Positions 1 through 7,814 of a stretch of DNA of 14,713 nt are shown here, piece after piece. The first letter of the stretch is position 1. Each line of letters opens with the position of its first letter. This DNA comes from a bacterium. GTDB lineage: Bacteria > Tectomicrobia > Entotheonellia > Entotheonellales > Entotheonellaceae. Both the position numbers and the translations under genes were made by a program. The DNA is taken from the NCBI GenBank assembly GCA_027294925.1, contig JAPULM010000139.1, positions 1 through 14,713 on the forward strand. Reading direction: 5' to 3'. A model generated the notes under the pieces. It had not been told where the DNA came from and ran no database searches. It was given only the letters and a program-made list of their open reading frames with translations.

Positions 1-1
1 A

Positions 2-1114
2 CTCACTGACGGGCACCCAGGAAACACTTCGCAATCCATTGGGCTGGTGCAGGCTCTCAACTTGCCGTACGATGTCAAAGACCTGCAGTTCACCTCCCTG
101 CTGCACATCCATGATGTCCTATTCGGTACTTTTGGAGCGTCACGGCTAGGTCTGAACAAGACGCGCTCAGCCCCGCTTACCCCACCATGGCCCGACCTGA
201 TCATCGCCACGGGCTGGCGGACCGCCCATGTGTCACGCTGGGTCCGCAAACAGAGTCGTGGGGCCACCCGATTGATCCAGCTGGGCCGCAAGGGCGGGCA
301 TGTAGCCACATTTTTTGACGTCGTGGTGTCGTGCTCTTACTTTCATTTGCCACCCCATCCGCGGCGGATCGAAACGGTCGCCCCGCTCACCGGCATCTCT
401 GCCGAGCGCCTCAGACAGGCGGCCGAGCCCTGGCGAGAGCTGTTCGATCCTACTCCATGCCCGCGTATCGCGCTGCTGGTTGGCGGCCCGTCAAGGTTGT
501 ACCACTTCGACGCGGAAACGGCTCAGCGCATGGGTGAGGCGGTGCGTGACATGGTCCAGGCGGTCGGAGGTTCCGTGTTTGTCACCACCAGCCGCCGCAC
601 CGGAACTGCGAATGTAGAGGCCCTGCGCAGAGGACTCGGTGACGTCAGCTATATGCACCAGTGGCAGCCGGGACAGCAGGACAATCCGTATCTGGCCTAC
701 CTGGCGCTAGCCGATGTGCTCGTGGTCACCGGGGATAGTGAGTCCATGCTGGCGGAAGCCGTTTCCACCGGCAAGCCGGTCTACATTTATCCGCTTCCGG
801 AACGCCGACCCAATCTGCGCACCCGACTCAGAAAATGGGTGTTTACCCAGGCCCGGAAACCGAGGTTGAATCAGCGTGGGACCATACGCCACCAGCGGGG
901 CTTAGCCTATCTCTGTGCGCGGCTTATCGAGCGCGGCATGGTCATACCGCCACACGATTTGGACGCGTTGCATCAGACCTTGATTCGTCGGGGTACGGCA
1001 CGCTTTTTTGGTGAACCCCTGGACGCGGACGCACGCCCGGCATGGCGGGAAGTTGACGATGTCGCGCGTCGGGTGCGAGACTTAGTGGGCATCGGTAATG
1101 AACGGGATGCGTGA
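2..1114 (+). CDS. ELM1 family protein, 5' end cut by window edge
   Basis: The reading frame is already open at base 2. The first visible residues, LTDGHPGN, match the conserved N-terminus of the ELM1 family (PF06258), so the GTG at 47 is internal and the true start lies left of the window. About 370 residues are visible. Family landmarks follow in order: an LGRKGG stretch near residue 95, LLVGGPSRLYHF near 157-168, TTSRRT near 195-200, and NPYLAYLALADVLVVTGDS with the following EAVSTGKPVY near 228-262. The fold is GT-B-like and resembles nucleotide-sugar-dependent glycosyltransferases. Plant ELM1 acts in mitochondrial fission, but the bacterial members have no established reaction and commonly sit near LPS genes. 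The stop overlaps the ATG of the Kdo-pathway gene kdsD (TGATG), so the two are probably translationally coupled. This favours a surface-glycan role by context only. Confidence 0.88.
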   Translation, partial: LTDGHPGNTSQSIGLVQALNLPYDVKDLQFTSLLHIHDVLFGTFGASRLGLNKTRSAPLTPPWPDLIIATGWRTAHVSRWVRKQSRGATRLIQLGRKGGHVATFFDVVVSCSYFHLPPHPRRIETVAPLTGISAERLRQAAEPWRELFDPTPCPRIALLVGGPSRLYHFDAETAQRMGEAVRDMVQAVGGSVFVTTSRRTGTANVEALRRGLGDVSYMHQWQPGQQDNPYLAYLALADVLVVTGDSESMLAEAVSTGKPVYIYPLPERRPNLRTRLRKWVFTQARKPRLNQRGTIRHQRGLAYLCARLIERGMVIPPHDLDALHQTLIRRGTARFFGEPLDADARPAWREVDDVARRVRDLVGIGNERDA

Positions 1115-2106
1115 TGTCAGACACGTTACACCGCACTCATGTTTCACACGTCATGAAGCTGTTGACCCTGCAGGCAGAGGCCATTACACAGGCGACGCAT
1201 CGACTGCAACCTGACCAAATTGAGCGCGCAGTCGAGTTATTAGCCGCCTGTAAAGGCAAGATTATCTTATTGGGGGTTGGCAAGTCAGGGATTGTGGCTC
1301 GCAAAATTGCCGCGACGGTAACCAGTACGGGCACAATCGGGGTCTATTTGCATCCCTCTGATGCGTTACATGGCGATTTGGGTATTGTCACCTCTGACGA
1401 TGTGGCGTTGGTGTTGAGCAACAGCGGCGAAACCGACGAGTTGATTGTCATGCTGCCCTACCTCGACTCCCGCCAGGTGCCCATTATTGCCATTGTGGGC
1501 AGCTTAGACTCCACCCTGGCGCGCGCGGCTCACGTGGTGTTGGATGCCTCTGTGGCCAAAGAAGCCTGTCCGCTCAATCTGGTTCCAACGGCCAGTACAA
1601 CCGTTGCCATGGCCATTGGGGATGCCTTGGCCATGACTTTGATGCAGAGCAAGGGCTTCACCTCTCAAGATTTTGCCCTCAACCATCCGGCCGGGCGTTT
1701 GGGAAAGCGGTTGACCCTAAGGGTCAACAATTTGATGTACAGCGGTCGGGCCAATCCCACCATCTCATCCCAGGCGTTATGGCTTGACGTGGTAAGCGCC
1801 ATCAGCCAGGGGGGACTTGGTGCGGTCAATGTGATCGACGATGATGGCCGTCTCATAGGACTGATTACCGATGGCGACATCCGTCGTGTGGTACAACATC
1901 CCAGCGCCACTGCGCTCGACACGCATACGGCAGCGGCGATCATGACGCGCGATCCGGTTGTGGTGACGCCCGATATCCTGGCTTATGAGGCGTTGCAACT
2001 GATGGAACATCGTCCCTCCCAGATCTCGGTGCTATCGGTTGTGGATCACGAGCGCTATTGTGTGGGCCTCATCCGGTTGCACGATATTGTCAGGAGTGGT
2101 CTCTAA
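1114..2106 (+). CDS. kdsD: D-arabinose 5-phosphate isomerase, KpsF/GutQ/KdsD family
   Basis: The enzyme interconverts D-ribulose 5-phosphate and D-arabinose 5-phosphate, the first committed step to Kdo for LPS or capsule; it is cytoplasmic. The 330 residues match the usual length of about 328. An N-terminal SIS sugar-isomerase domain carries GVGKSG (54-59), NSGETDE (103-109) and KEACPL (149-154), followed by FALNHPAG. Residues aligning with the E. coli KdsD catalytic set K59, E111, E152 and H193 are present as K57, E109, E150 and H191. Two CBS domains fill about 207-330, with VIDDDGRLIGLITDGDIRR in the first. ATG 1114 is preferred over GTG 1111 because GGGA (1104-1107) lies 6 bases before it. 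Its first base is the last base of the upstream TGA. KpsF- and GutQ-type paralogues cannot be separated from sequence alone, so the symbol is a best fit. Confidence 0.93.
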   Translation: MSDTLHRTHVSHVMKLLTLQAEAITQATHRLQPDQIERAVELLAACKGKIILLGVGKSGIVARKIAATVTSTGTIGVYLHPSDALHGDLGIVTSDDVALVLSNSGETDELIVMLPYLDSRQVPIIAIVGSLDSTLARAAHVVLDASVAKEACPLNLVPTASTTVAMAIGDALAMTLMQSKGFTSQDFALNHPAGRLGKRLTLRVNNLMYSGRANPTISSQALWLDVVSAISQGGLGAVNVIDDDGRLIGLITDGDIRRVVQHPSATALDTHTAAAIMTRDPVVVTPDILAYEALQLMEHRPSQISVLSVVDHERYCVGLIRLHDIVRSGL

Positions 2107-2160
2107 GGCCTATTTTCTTTCGACGTTTGTCAGAAGGGCGTCATCGCACCTTATAGTGGC

Positions 2161-2189
2161 TTGAAAAGTGCTCTTGAATTTCCTATCCT
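2161..2189 (+). promoter_or_regulatory. Candidate sigma70-type promoter for the 2OG oxygenase gene
   Basis: TTGAAA (2161-2166) is followed after 17 bases by TATCCT (2184-2189), matching 5/6 and 4/6 of the sigma70 consensus at ideal spacing. It lies in the 216-base gap between kdsD and the 2OG oxygenase gene, about 130 bases before the ATG. The rest of the gap shows no reading frame with protein-like features and no clear terminator. This is a pattern match only. Confidence 0.3.
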
Positions 2190-2322
2190 TGGCTCCGTGT
2201 ATGGCGGAATTGGACGAAGGGTAGAGGATAGTCCGAGACATAGACGATTACTTGCTGAAAGTTCATATGGGTGTAAATCGAGACACAAAAGGTAGCATTG
2301 CTGTCTGCTAATGAGGTGACGT

Positions 2323-3147
2323 ATGTCCCTGCTCTCAGGTGTCCATAAAGCCGACGTGATGGCCAGACCGTTTCCCCATATGGTCATCAGGAACGTCCTG
2401 GACGAGGCGTTGTGCGCCCGCCTGGTCGCGGAATTCCCGCCGGTCGACGTGGTGGCGCAAGGTGCTGCCAGAGGGAGCAACCGACGTTTTAGCTATGCCG
2501 CCAGCAAGGCGCTGGCGGATGAGAGGATATCGGACGCCTGGAAGCAGATGCTTCGACAACACATTTCGCAGGCCTTCCTTGATGAGCTGTGCCATGTGTT
2601 CGGCGAACATATTCTGGACCTGTACCCACACTTCGAGCATAAAAATGGGCACATCGATGCGCTGCGAGCCGGGGTGCGCGGTGTCAATGATTTTCACGAG
2701 GCCGACGTATTACTCGACGCGCTGATTTGCGTCAATACCCCAGTCACCGAGCGGCCGACGTCCGTGCGTGGACCACACGTCGACAGGCGGGACAAGCTGT
2801 TTACCGGGTTGTTCTACTTGCGGAGCGACCAGGACGATTCGCAGGGAGGTGATTTGCACCTTTTCCGTGTGAGAGATCGAGACAATATCCGCTTTCGGGG
2901 ACGATTTACGACCGACGCGTCTGTCGAATCGGTGTTCACGGTCTCGTACGAACAGAACACGTTGGTGTTATTTCTAAACTCCTGGGCATCTATTCACGGC
3001 GTGACGGTGCGTTTGCCGACGCCGCATGCCAGGTCGTTTTTGGTCCTGGTCGGTGTACTGCGTGAACCGCTGTTTGAGTTGCCCCAGAGGTGGACGCGAC
3101 CATGGCAACGCCTAGCGTATCGGTCTAAACGGTTTTTTGAACGGTAA
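2323..3147 (+). CDS. 2OG-Fe(II) oxygenase, prolyl-4-hydroxylase-like
   Basis: This is a 274-residue cytoplasmic protein with a double-stranded beta-helix oxygenase signature. The iron ligands are H152 and D154 in GPHVDR and H225 in SIHGV. R237, twelve residues after the distal His, is the likely 2-oxoglutarate anchor. GGDLHLFR (176-183) fits the GGEL-type strand of prolyl-4-hydroxylase-like enzymes, and the N-terminal PFPHMVIRNVL is typical of this group. Members hydroxylate small molecules, sugars or side chains; the substrate here is unknown. The start is well supported by GAGGTGA (2313-2319) just before ATG 2323. The next ATG at 2377 would cut into the conserved N-terminal block. It follows kdsD in the same direction after 216 bases and converges on the Wzi-family gene. 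The envelope-glycan context suggests modification of a glycan precursor or lipid, which is inference. Confidence 0.82.
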   Translation: MSLLSGVHKADVMARPFPHMVIRNVLDEALCARLVAEFPPVDVVAQGAARGSNRRFSYAASKALADERISDAWKQMLRQHISQAFLDELCHVFGEHILDLYPHFEHKNGHIDALRAGVRGVNDFHEADVLLDALICVNTPVTERPTSVRGPHVDRRDKLFTGLFYLRSDQDDSQGGDLHLFRVRDRDNIRFRGRFTTDASVESVFTVSYEQNTLVLFLNSWASIHGVTVRLPTPHARSFLVLVGVLREPLFELPQRWTRPWQRLAYRSKRFFER

Positions 3148-3292
3148 TAGGGGCGGGTAGGGCTCGATCAAATTATGGAAATTGGCTCTACGAAAATCGG
3201 TCAGAGTGCTCCGCTGCTTGCGGCAGGGTTCTTTACTGTGAGGTGCTATCCTTTTTTCCCCGAGTGCGAGGGCGGATTGAAAGGGCGTGTGC

Positions 3293-3317
3293 GCAAAAAT
3301 GCCGTGCAAATTTTTGC
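3293..3317. repeat. Inverted repeat between two convergent genes, possible terminator
   Basis: GCAAAAAT (3293-3300) and ATTTTTGC (3310-3317) form a perfect 8-base inverted repeat around a 9-base loop. It lies in the 277-base gap between the convergent stops at 3147 and 3425, where a bidirectional terminator would be expected. The stem is AT-rich and no run of T follows it on either strand, so it is weak as an intrinsic terminator. A second small repeat, AGTTTG/CAAACT (3380-3397, 6-base loop), lies closer to the Wzi stop. I see no supported gene in this gap. Confidence 0.25.
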
Positions 3318-3424
3318 CACCTTTCCCGAGACGGAAAAAGTAGTGCACAGTTTGTTTGACGAAATCTGGCGTAGCGCTGAGTTTGGTTCAACAAACTGTG
3401 TGCTGGTATTTGAAAGGTACCGGT

Positions 3425-5113
3425 TTAAGACATATGAAATCGGACATTTAACCAGAAGATGGCGTTTGTCCGGTCGTCGTCAGGTTGTAGATTGAAATTG
3501 TCAACTTTTTCCAGCGCTAAGCGAGATCGTACCTCCCACTGATCGCTGACGAAGTACCGTAGATCAACGCCGCCCCTGTAGTGTCGCTCCTTCTGTCGTC
3601 CTGTGATATCGGCATTATTCAACAGGACGTCCCCTCGCCATTGGTAGGAAAAATCCCCACCCAGGGTTACGCGTTGGGCGATGTCCCGCGTGAGGCGACA
3701 GAATAACTCCCCGCCATCGCCGCCCGCGGCATGCCCGAGAACCCGGTTTTTGAAGGTAAAGCCCGAGGTAAACTGAGAGTGGTTATACCAGACATTAGGG
3801 CCGGATTGATCAGCGGGATTAGAAAGGTCGTTATTGGCAAAGTCGTTTTGCATCCATTCAAGGCGGAACGTGGTGCGGCCGTCGTCGGTGACGCGGGGCA
3901 CATACAGGCCAACGAGATAGGCCACATCGCCCCAGAGAAATTCCGGTCCCTCATTATTGACGATAATACCGGGGTCGGTGGCGCTGTCTTCGCCGCCATA
4001 TTCAAAGTAAATCTCAGTATAGCGCAGGAAGGGTAAGGTAATCCGTAGGTCAAAAGCAAAGAGCTGGTTGACGTTGTTAAGGTTTCCGAAGCCCAAAAAA
4101 TCCACGACGCCATCCAAACTCAGCTTTTCCGATACCCCTTTACCGCCAAACTGGACGGCACCGATGCCACCGAGTTCCAACCATGATAACGGCTTGATTT
4201 GCATCCGCAGCCCTACCACTTTGGCCCGGGAGCGGTCGCGGTCGTCTTCCAGGATACTGAAGATCGCGTTGGTCTTGAACAGGCCGAGATAGCGGAAAAT
4301 CCACGGTAGTTTGACCGGGTGCGGCATGGAGAGCTGGATCATTTCCAGGGGACGTGCGTGATTACTGAAGATGAGCGTGCCCCGGCGCCCTTGTCCCCAC
4401 CAGATGCTATCGCGACCGAACTCCAGCTCGAAAGGGACAGGACCCAGGCTGGCTTTGAGATAGCCTTTGTGCAAGCGGACGTCGGCATCTCCTCCGTCAT
4501 CCGAACGTAACAAAAACAGCGGCTGCACAAAAAAAGAAAAATGATCCCACAGCTTGGCATAGGAGCTAGCGGTCAGCATCAGATTTTGCCCGTCCCGGTA
4601 GGTAACCCCCTCGTTATTGCGCAGCAGAGGTGTCCCCTCCGTGGCGTCTATATTAGATTCACGGAACATCCGTGTCGGTTTACCATCCAGGTGGACGACT
4701 TGCATCGATATTTCGTTGAAGGGTTTGATAAAGGTCTGCGGTGCGGCGTCCTTGCCGTTTATCCGGACGTTCACTTCGTCCTGGAATTCACCCAACAGGC
4801 GTTTGATCAAGCGGTTGGCGATCGTCCGTTGGCGGTACGGAAGATCCTCGCGCCGCGGAATAGCCTCGGCAATGAGGCGGGCCATTTCATCGCGGCTAAA
4901 CGGTCGGGTGCCGACCAAGGCGGTCCGGATCAATCCGAAACCGATCAACGTATCAATGTCGTGATAGCTCCAATGATCCAGGGGCACATTGACGGACGAG
5001 CCTGATGTCGGGATGGCAAATGCACCGCCCAAGAGTAAGACACAAAAGCATGCTACGAGGCAACGTCTTAATTTATCGAGAGTCATATGTGTTGTCCATT
5101 CATGGTGCCGCAT
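3425..5113 (-). CDS. Capsule assembly Wzi-family outer-membrane protein
   Basis: This is a 562-residue exported protein of the Wzi family (PF14052 type). The N-terminus has a signal peptide: basic KLRR, then a hydrophobic CLVACFCVLLLGG core ending in AFA, with cleavage likely near residue 33. VPLDHWSYHDIDTL starts the mature part. The family hallmark is the stretch with FGRDSIWWGQG and SNHARPLEM, followed by many amphipathic, aromatic-rich strands typical of an outer-membrane beta-barrel. E. coli Wzi is a lectin that anchors group 1 capsule; for this homologue the bound polymer is unknown. ATG 5113 has AGGGA about 8 bases upstream. ATG 5086 would give a tidier signal peptide but has no clear ribosome site. 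The gene converges with the 2OG oxygenase and diverges from the Gfo/Idh-PhyH fusion gene. It is intact and has no internal stop. Confidence 0.87.
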   Translation of the reverse strand: MRHHEWTTHMTLDKLRRCLVACFCVLLLGGAFAIPTSGSSVNVPLDHWSYHDIDTLIGFGLIRTALVGTRPFSRDEMARLIAEAIPRREDLPYRQRTIANRLIKRLLGEFQDEVNVRINGKDAAPQTFIKPFNEISMQVVHLDGKPTRMFRESNIDATEGTPLLRNNEGVTYRDGQNLMLTASSYAKLWDHFSFFVQPLFLLRSDDGGDADVRLHKGYLKASLGPVPFELEFGRDSIWWGQGRRGTLIFSNHARPLEMIQLSMPHPVKLPWIFRYLGLFKTNAIFSILEDDRDRSRAKVVGLRMQIKPLSWLELGGIGAVQFGGKGVSEKLSLDGVVDFLGFGNLNNVNQLFAFDLRITLPFLRYTEIYFEYGGEDSATDPGIIVNNEGPEFLWGDVAYLVGLYVPRVTDDGRTTFRLEWMQNDFANNDLSNPADQSGPNVWYNHSQFTSGFTFKNRVLGHAAGGDGGELFCRLTRDIAQRVTLGGDFSYQWRGDVLLNNADITGRQKERHYRGGVDLRYFVSDQWEVRSRLALEKVDNFNLQPDDDRTNAIFWLNVRFHMS

Positions 5114-5144
5114 CAGAAGTCCCTATGGAGCCCGAGTGCTCCTA

Positions 5145-5173
5145 ACCATGTGCGAAGAGCGTCGCTGTGTCAA
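5145..5173 (-). promoter_or_regulatory. Candidate promoter for the Wzi gene
   Basis: Reading the minus strand, a perfect TTGACA (5173 to 5168) is followed after 17 bases by CATGGT (5150 to 5145). The latter matches only 3/6 of the -10 consensus. Transcription would start roughly 25 bases before ATG 5113, so the leader would begin near the small GGAGC/GCTCC hairpin. The good -35 is offset by the poor -10. Confidence 0.22.
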
Positions 5174-5403
5174 GCGGATTGTCGCTTGTGCTATAAGCCA
5201 CAGACGACGCTGACCAATTGCTTTGATGATAAGCGGCTGCAGGCAGTGCTTGCGCCCACAGAGGAAAATCAAATCGGTGGCATCCATTATCGGAAAGCAA
5301 GACAACCTTGGTTTTCATCCCATGCAACCTTACCGCCTCACCTCGCAGGACATCGGTGAGCCATATTCTATCCCGACCTGAGAGGGGTGTCCAGGCCGTG
5401 CCC

Positions 5404-5432
5404 TTGACACAAATCTCAGAATGCGATGAAAT
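5404..5432 (+). promoter_or_regulatory. Candidate sigma70-type promoter for the Gfo/Idh-PhyH gene
   Basis: A perfect TTGACA (5404-5409) is followed after 17 bases by TGAAAT (5427-5432), 4/6 of the -10 consensus, in an AT-rich patch. The leader to ATG 5497 would be about 55-60 bases. If this promoter is real, transcription starts downstream of the far-upstream in-frame start at 5308, which supports starting the protein at 5497. Confidence 0.4.
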
Positions 5433-5482
5433 AATGAAGATGTCACGGCGAGTGGATGAGTCATCGGAAAGGTCCAATGCAC

Positions 5483-5490
5483 AGGAAGGA
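5483..5490 (+). promoter_or_regulatory. Ribosome binding site that decides the Gfo/Idh-PhyH start
   Basis: AGGAAGGA lies 6 bases before ATG 5497. The residues after this ATG (VRWGIIGCGDV) are the normal N-terminal strand of a Gfo/Idh/MocA Rossmann fold, so the 63 in-frame codons upstream (from 5308) are not part of the protein. Confidence 0.75.
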
Positions 5491-5496
5491 AACATC

Positions 5497-7335
5497 ATGG
5501 CACAGGGCGTGCGCTGGGGAATTATCGGATGTGGCGACGTGGTGGAACGAAAAAGCGGCGCTGCCTTCCAGAGCGTAGCACGTAGCGAACTGGTCGCTGT
5601 CATGCGACGGTCGGGAGACTTGGCTGAAGCGTTCGCCCACCGACACAGAGTTTCACTGTGGACAACCGACGCCGCTGAAGTCATCGACAACCCGAATGTT
5701 GATGCGGTTTACGTCGCCACACCACCGGGATACCATCTGGAGTATGCGCTCCGAGTATGTGCAGCAGGCAAACCCTGTCTGGTGGAGAAGCCGGTGGGCC
5801 GGTCATCGACGGAGTGCCGTCAATTGGTTACCGCGTTCAAAGAACGCGGGGTTCCCCTGTATGCGGCGTATTATCGCCGTTATCTCCCAAAGTTTTTGCA
5901 GGTCAAGGAAATCCTCGATTCGGGCGTGCTGGGACCGATTGCCTCCATTCAATATCGCTATAGTCGACCGACTCGAGAGACTAGTTGGCGGGTGGAGTCG
6001 CGACTTTCGGGAGGTGGCCTCTTCTGGGATCTCGGATGTCACGTGCTCGACTTGTTCGATTTTTGGTTTGGCCCTCTCGAGTTAACCGGTAGCTGCGCCG
6101 CCAACTATTCACAAACACTCGATGTCGAGGACACCGTCGCGCTTAGCTTTCGCACGTCTGGCGGCGCCGTTGGCACGGCATTGTGGAACTTCGCGTCCCG
6201 CAGTCGATCAGACCGGCTTGAAATCGACGGTCTGCTGGGAAAATTGACACTCGCCGGTATGAAGTGCTCGTCGCCGTGTTTGATCGAGGTGGATCGAAGA
6301 ACGTCTCAGGGGAATTACGGGCACGTGAAGGGCTTGAAGAGAAGAGTCCGGACCTTCCTGCCACAGAGGAAACGGAAGATGTCGCGGAAACAATACCGAT
6401 TTTCCTCGTTACAGTACGTTCATGAGCCCTTGATTCGATCTGTGGTGGACAGCATCCTCAGTCAGGATCCAAGCCACTCGACGGCTGAGGCGGCGCTAAG
6501 AACGTCGTGCCTCATGGATTCGGCGCTGTCGGAATACTATGGTGGACGGGAAGACGCCTTTTGGGATCGGGCCATTACCTGGCGGAGCATGAGCGCGACG
6601 TCGGCGGTAAGGGGTTTTCAACATACGCTGCCGAGCGTGACCGATCACAACTACCAGCTATCCGAGGATCAAGTCCGTTTTTTCTTTGAGAATGGGTATC
6701 TCGGCCCCTTCACGTGTGAGTTTCCGGATCTGGACCGCTTGGACGTGCCTCTCGAGGGGAAAATAACCCAGAGAAATCGGCATTTAAAGGATTCCCAACT
6801 CCTGGCGTTGTGTTCACATCCTTCGATTGTCGATCGGGTTGCACAGCTCCTGGGTTCACATGAGGTCAGGTTATTCAAAAGCCGATTTTGGGTAAAGGGT
6901 GCAGGTGTCGGGAAACCGGTTCCGTGGCATCAAGACGTCGGGTTCAACAACGGCGGCTACTTCGAGGATGGAAATCCGGTTCCGACCGTCACGGTGTGGC
7001 TTGCGGTCGACAGCGCAACCGAGACAAGCGGTGCCGTTAAGGTCATTCCCGGGAGCCATCGACGCTTTTTTGGAGATTGGAAGAGAAGTATACGGGCCAA
7101 TCTGGAAGAACAGGGCGGGTTGAACGGGGTTGACCTATCAGATGCCGTGTTCCTTGAGCTGCTACCGAGCGAATTCTACGTGTTTCACTCCTGGATCCTG
7201 CACGGCAGCGGGCCGAATATCTCGGATAACCGACGGGCTGCCCTGAACATGCGGTTCGCCGCGCCTGGAGGAGAGGTGGAACCCCAGTTCGAGTATCTTC
7301 CGCTTCGAAACGCGTCACCGGTTGGGCAGACGTAA
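5497..7335 (+). CDS. Gfo/Idh/MocA oxidoreductase fused to PhyH-family oxygenase
   Basis: One uninterrupted 612-residue frame holds two enzymes. Residues about 5-350 are a Gfo/Idh/MocA NAD(P)-dependent sugar dehydrogenase. They show GIIGCGDV (8-15), VYVATPPGYH (71-80), EKPV (97-100) and GGGLFWDLGCHVLD (172-185), with D178 and H182 in catalytic-site positions. Residues about 385-612 are a phytanoyl-CoA dioxygenase-like 2OG-Fe(II) enzyme. Its motifs are WHQD (H478, D480 iron ligands), PGSH (518-521), and LHGSGPN (distal H569) followed by R579/R580. The linker around 352-385 has no clear motif. The first domain would oxidise a sugar or cyclitol and the second hydroxylate a product or carrier; substrates are unknown. 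The C-terminus after RFAAPGG is short, and its last codons overlap the relic of an ABC ATPase in another frame, so the tail may be clipped. A simple frameshift fusion is unlikely, since both halves are well conserved in one frame. Confidence 0.85.
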   Translation: MAQGVRWGIIGCGDVVERKSGAAFQSVARSELVAVMRRSGDLAEAFAHRHRVSLWTTDAAEVIDNPNVDAVYVATPPGYHLEYALRVCAAGKPCLVEKPVGRSSTECRQLVTAFKERGVPLYAAYYRRYLPKFLQVKEILDSGVLGPIASIQYRYSRPTRETSWRVESRLSGGGLFWDLGCHVLDLFDFWFGPLELTGSCAANYSQTLDVEDTVALSFRTSGGAVGTALWNFASRSRSDRLEIDGLLGKLTLAGMKCSSPCLIEVDRRTSQGNYGHVKGLKRRVRTFLPQRKRKMSRKQYRFSSLQYVHEPLIRSVVDSILSQDPSHSTAEAALRTSCLMDSALSEYYGGREDAFWDRAITWRSMSATSAVRGFQHTLPSVTDHNYQLSEDQVRFFFENGYLGPFTCEFPDLDRLDVPLEGKITQRNRHLKDSQLLALCSHPSIVDRVAQLLGSHEVRLFKSRFWVKGAGVGKPVPWHQDVGFNNGGYFEDGNPVPTVTVWLAVDSATETSGAVKVIPGSHRRFFGDWKRSIRANLEEQGGLNGVDLSDAVFLELLPSEFYVFHSWILHGSGPNISDNRRAALNMRFAAPGGEVEPQFEYLPLRNASPVGQT

Positions 7336-7684
7336 ACGGTCTTACGCTCGAGCCCGGGGGAACTATCTCGCCGCCAGGCGCGGCGTGCACTTCTCTGGAG
7401 GTCAACGTCAGCGCATCATGCTTGCCAGAACCCTGGCGCATCGGCCCGCACTTCTGATCTTGGACGAGGCAACCACCGCATTGGACCCATCAACTGAAGC
7501 CGCCATCTGCGCCACACTCCGACAACTCGTCGGAGACATGACCATCTCACACCAACCCGCCATATTGGACCTTGCGGATAGGGTTTACAGGCTTCAAGAT
7601 AACGGTGCGGTACTCTTACGGTCAAGCCGAAGCGGCTTGATTCACCCGCCCAGAGATCTCCTACACGGTATGCTACGGCTCTGA
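7323..7684 (+). pseudogene. Remnant of ABC exporter ATP-binding domain, internally deleted
   Basis: Two pieces of one ATPase are visible in different frames. In the first frame, around 7329-7367, DVNGLTLEPGGTI resembles the strand just before a Walker A loop. The Walker A, Q-loop and helical region are absent. From about 7376, in the frame ending at TGA 7682-7684, come RRGVHFSGGQRQRI (signature), LLILDEATTALD (Walker B with catalytic Glu and D-loop) and ISHQPAILDLADRVYRL (H-loop). Compared with the usual TILAISHQ, about three residues before the H-loop are also missing. No membrane domain precedes it. Without Walker A it cannot bind ATP normally, so I call it a pseudogene from a type-I exporter (MsbA/HlyB-like). 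The deletion join is near 7368-7376. It probably exported a product of this glycan locus. Confidence 0.75.
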
Positions 7685-7814
7685 TCTCTGATGGTTCCAG
7701 ATTTACCATGGCAAGGCTGTCTATGTCCACTTCGTATCTCAGCAGATGCTAAGATACTGTTCCCTTTCATCGTGGTACGATAAGGGGTGATGGCATGACC
7801 TTGTTTTTATTTTG

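Larger units (their letters stand above)
5114..5496. other. 383-base divergent intergenic region
   Basis: This gap separates the Wzi gene (minus) from the Gfo/Idh-PhyH gene (plus). It holds a TTGACA hexamer on each strand, read as outward-facing promoters in separate entries. It also holds an inverted repeat GGAGC/GCTCC (5127-5131 and 5138-5142) in the presumed Wzi leader. Open frames cross it on both strands, but none has family motifs or a ribosome site of its own. I regard it as non-coding. Confidence 0.5.

Noticed and set aside
3175..3495. 106-codon plus-strand frame after the 2OG oxygenase
   Set aside because: There is no ribosome site, no motif, and its end overlaps the conserved 3' end of the Wzi gene on the other strand. 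Not enough support to call a gene.
5308..5496. Upstream start adding 63 residues to the Gfo/Idh-PhyH protein
   Set aside because: The added residues have no family similarity, a promoter-like element lies inside, and AGGAAGGA directly precedes ATG 5497.
5142..5690. 182-codon frame on the minus strand across the start of the Gfo/Idh-PhyH gene
   Set aside because: It is antisense to a strongly supported gene start with a good ribosome site, is Ser/Thr/Arg-rich like a shadow frame, and has no family motif.
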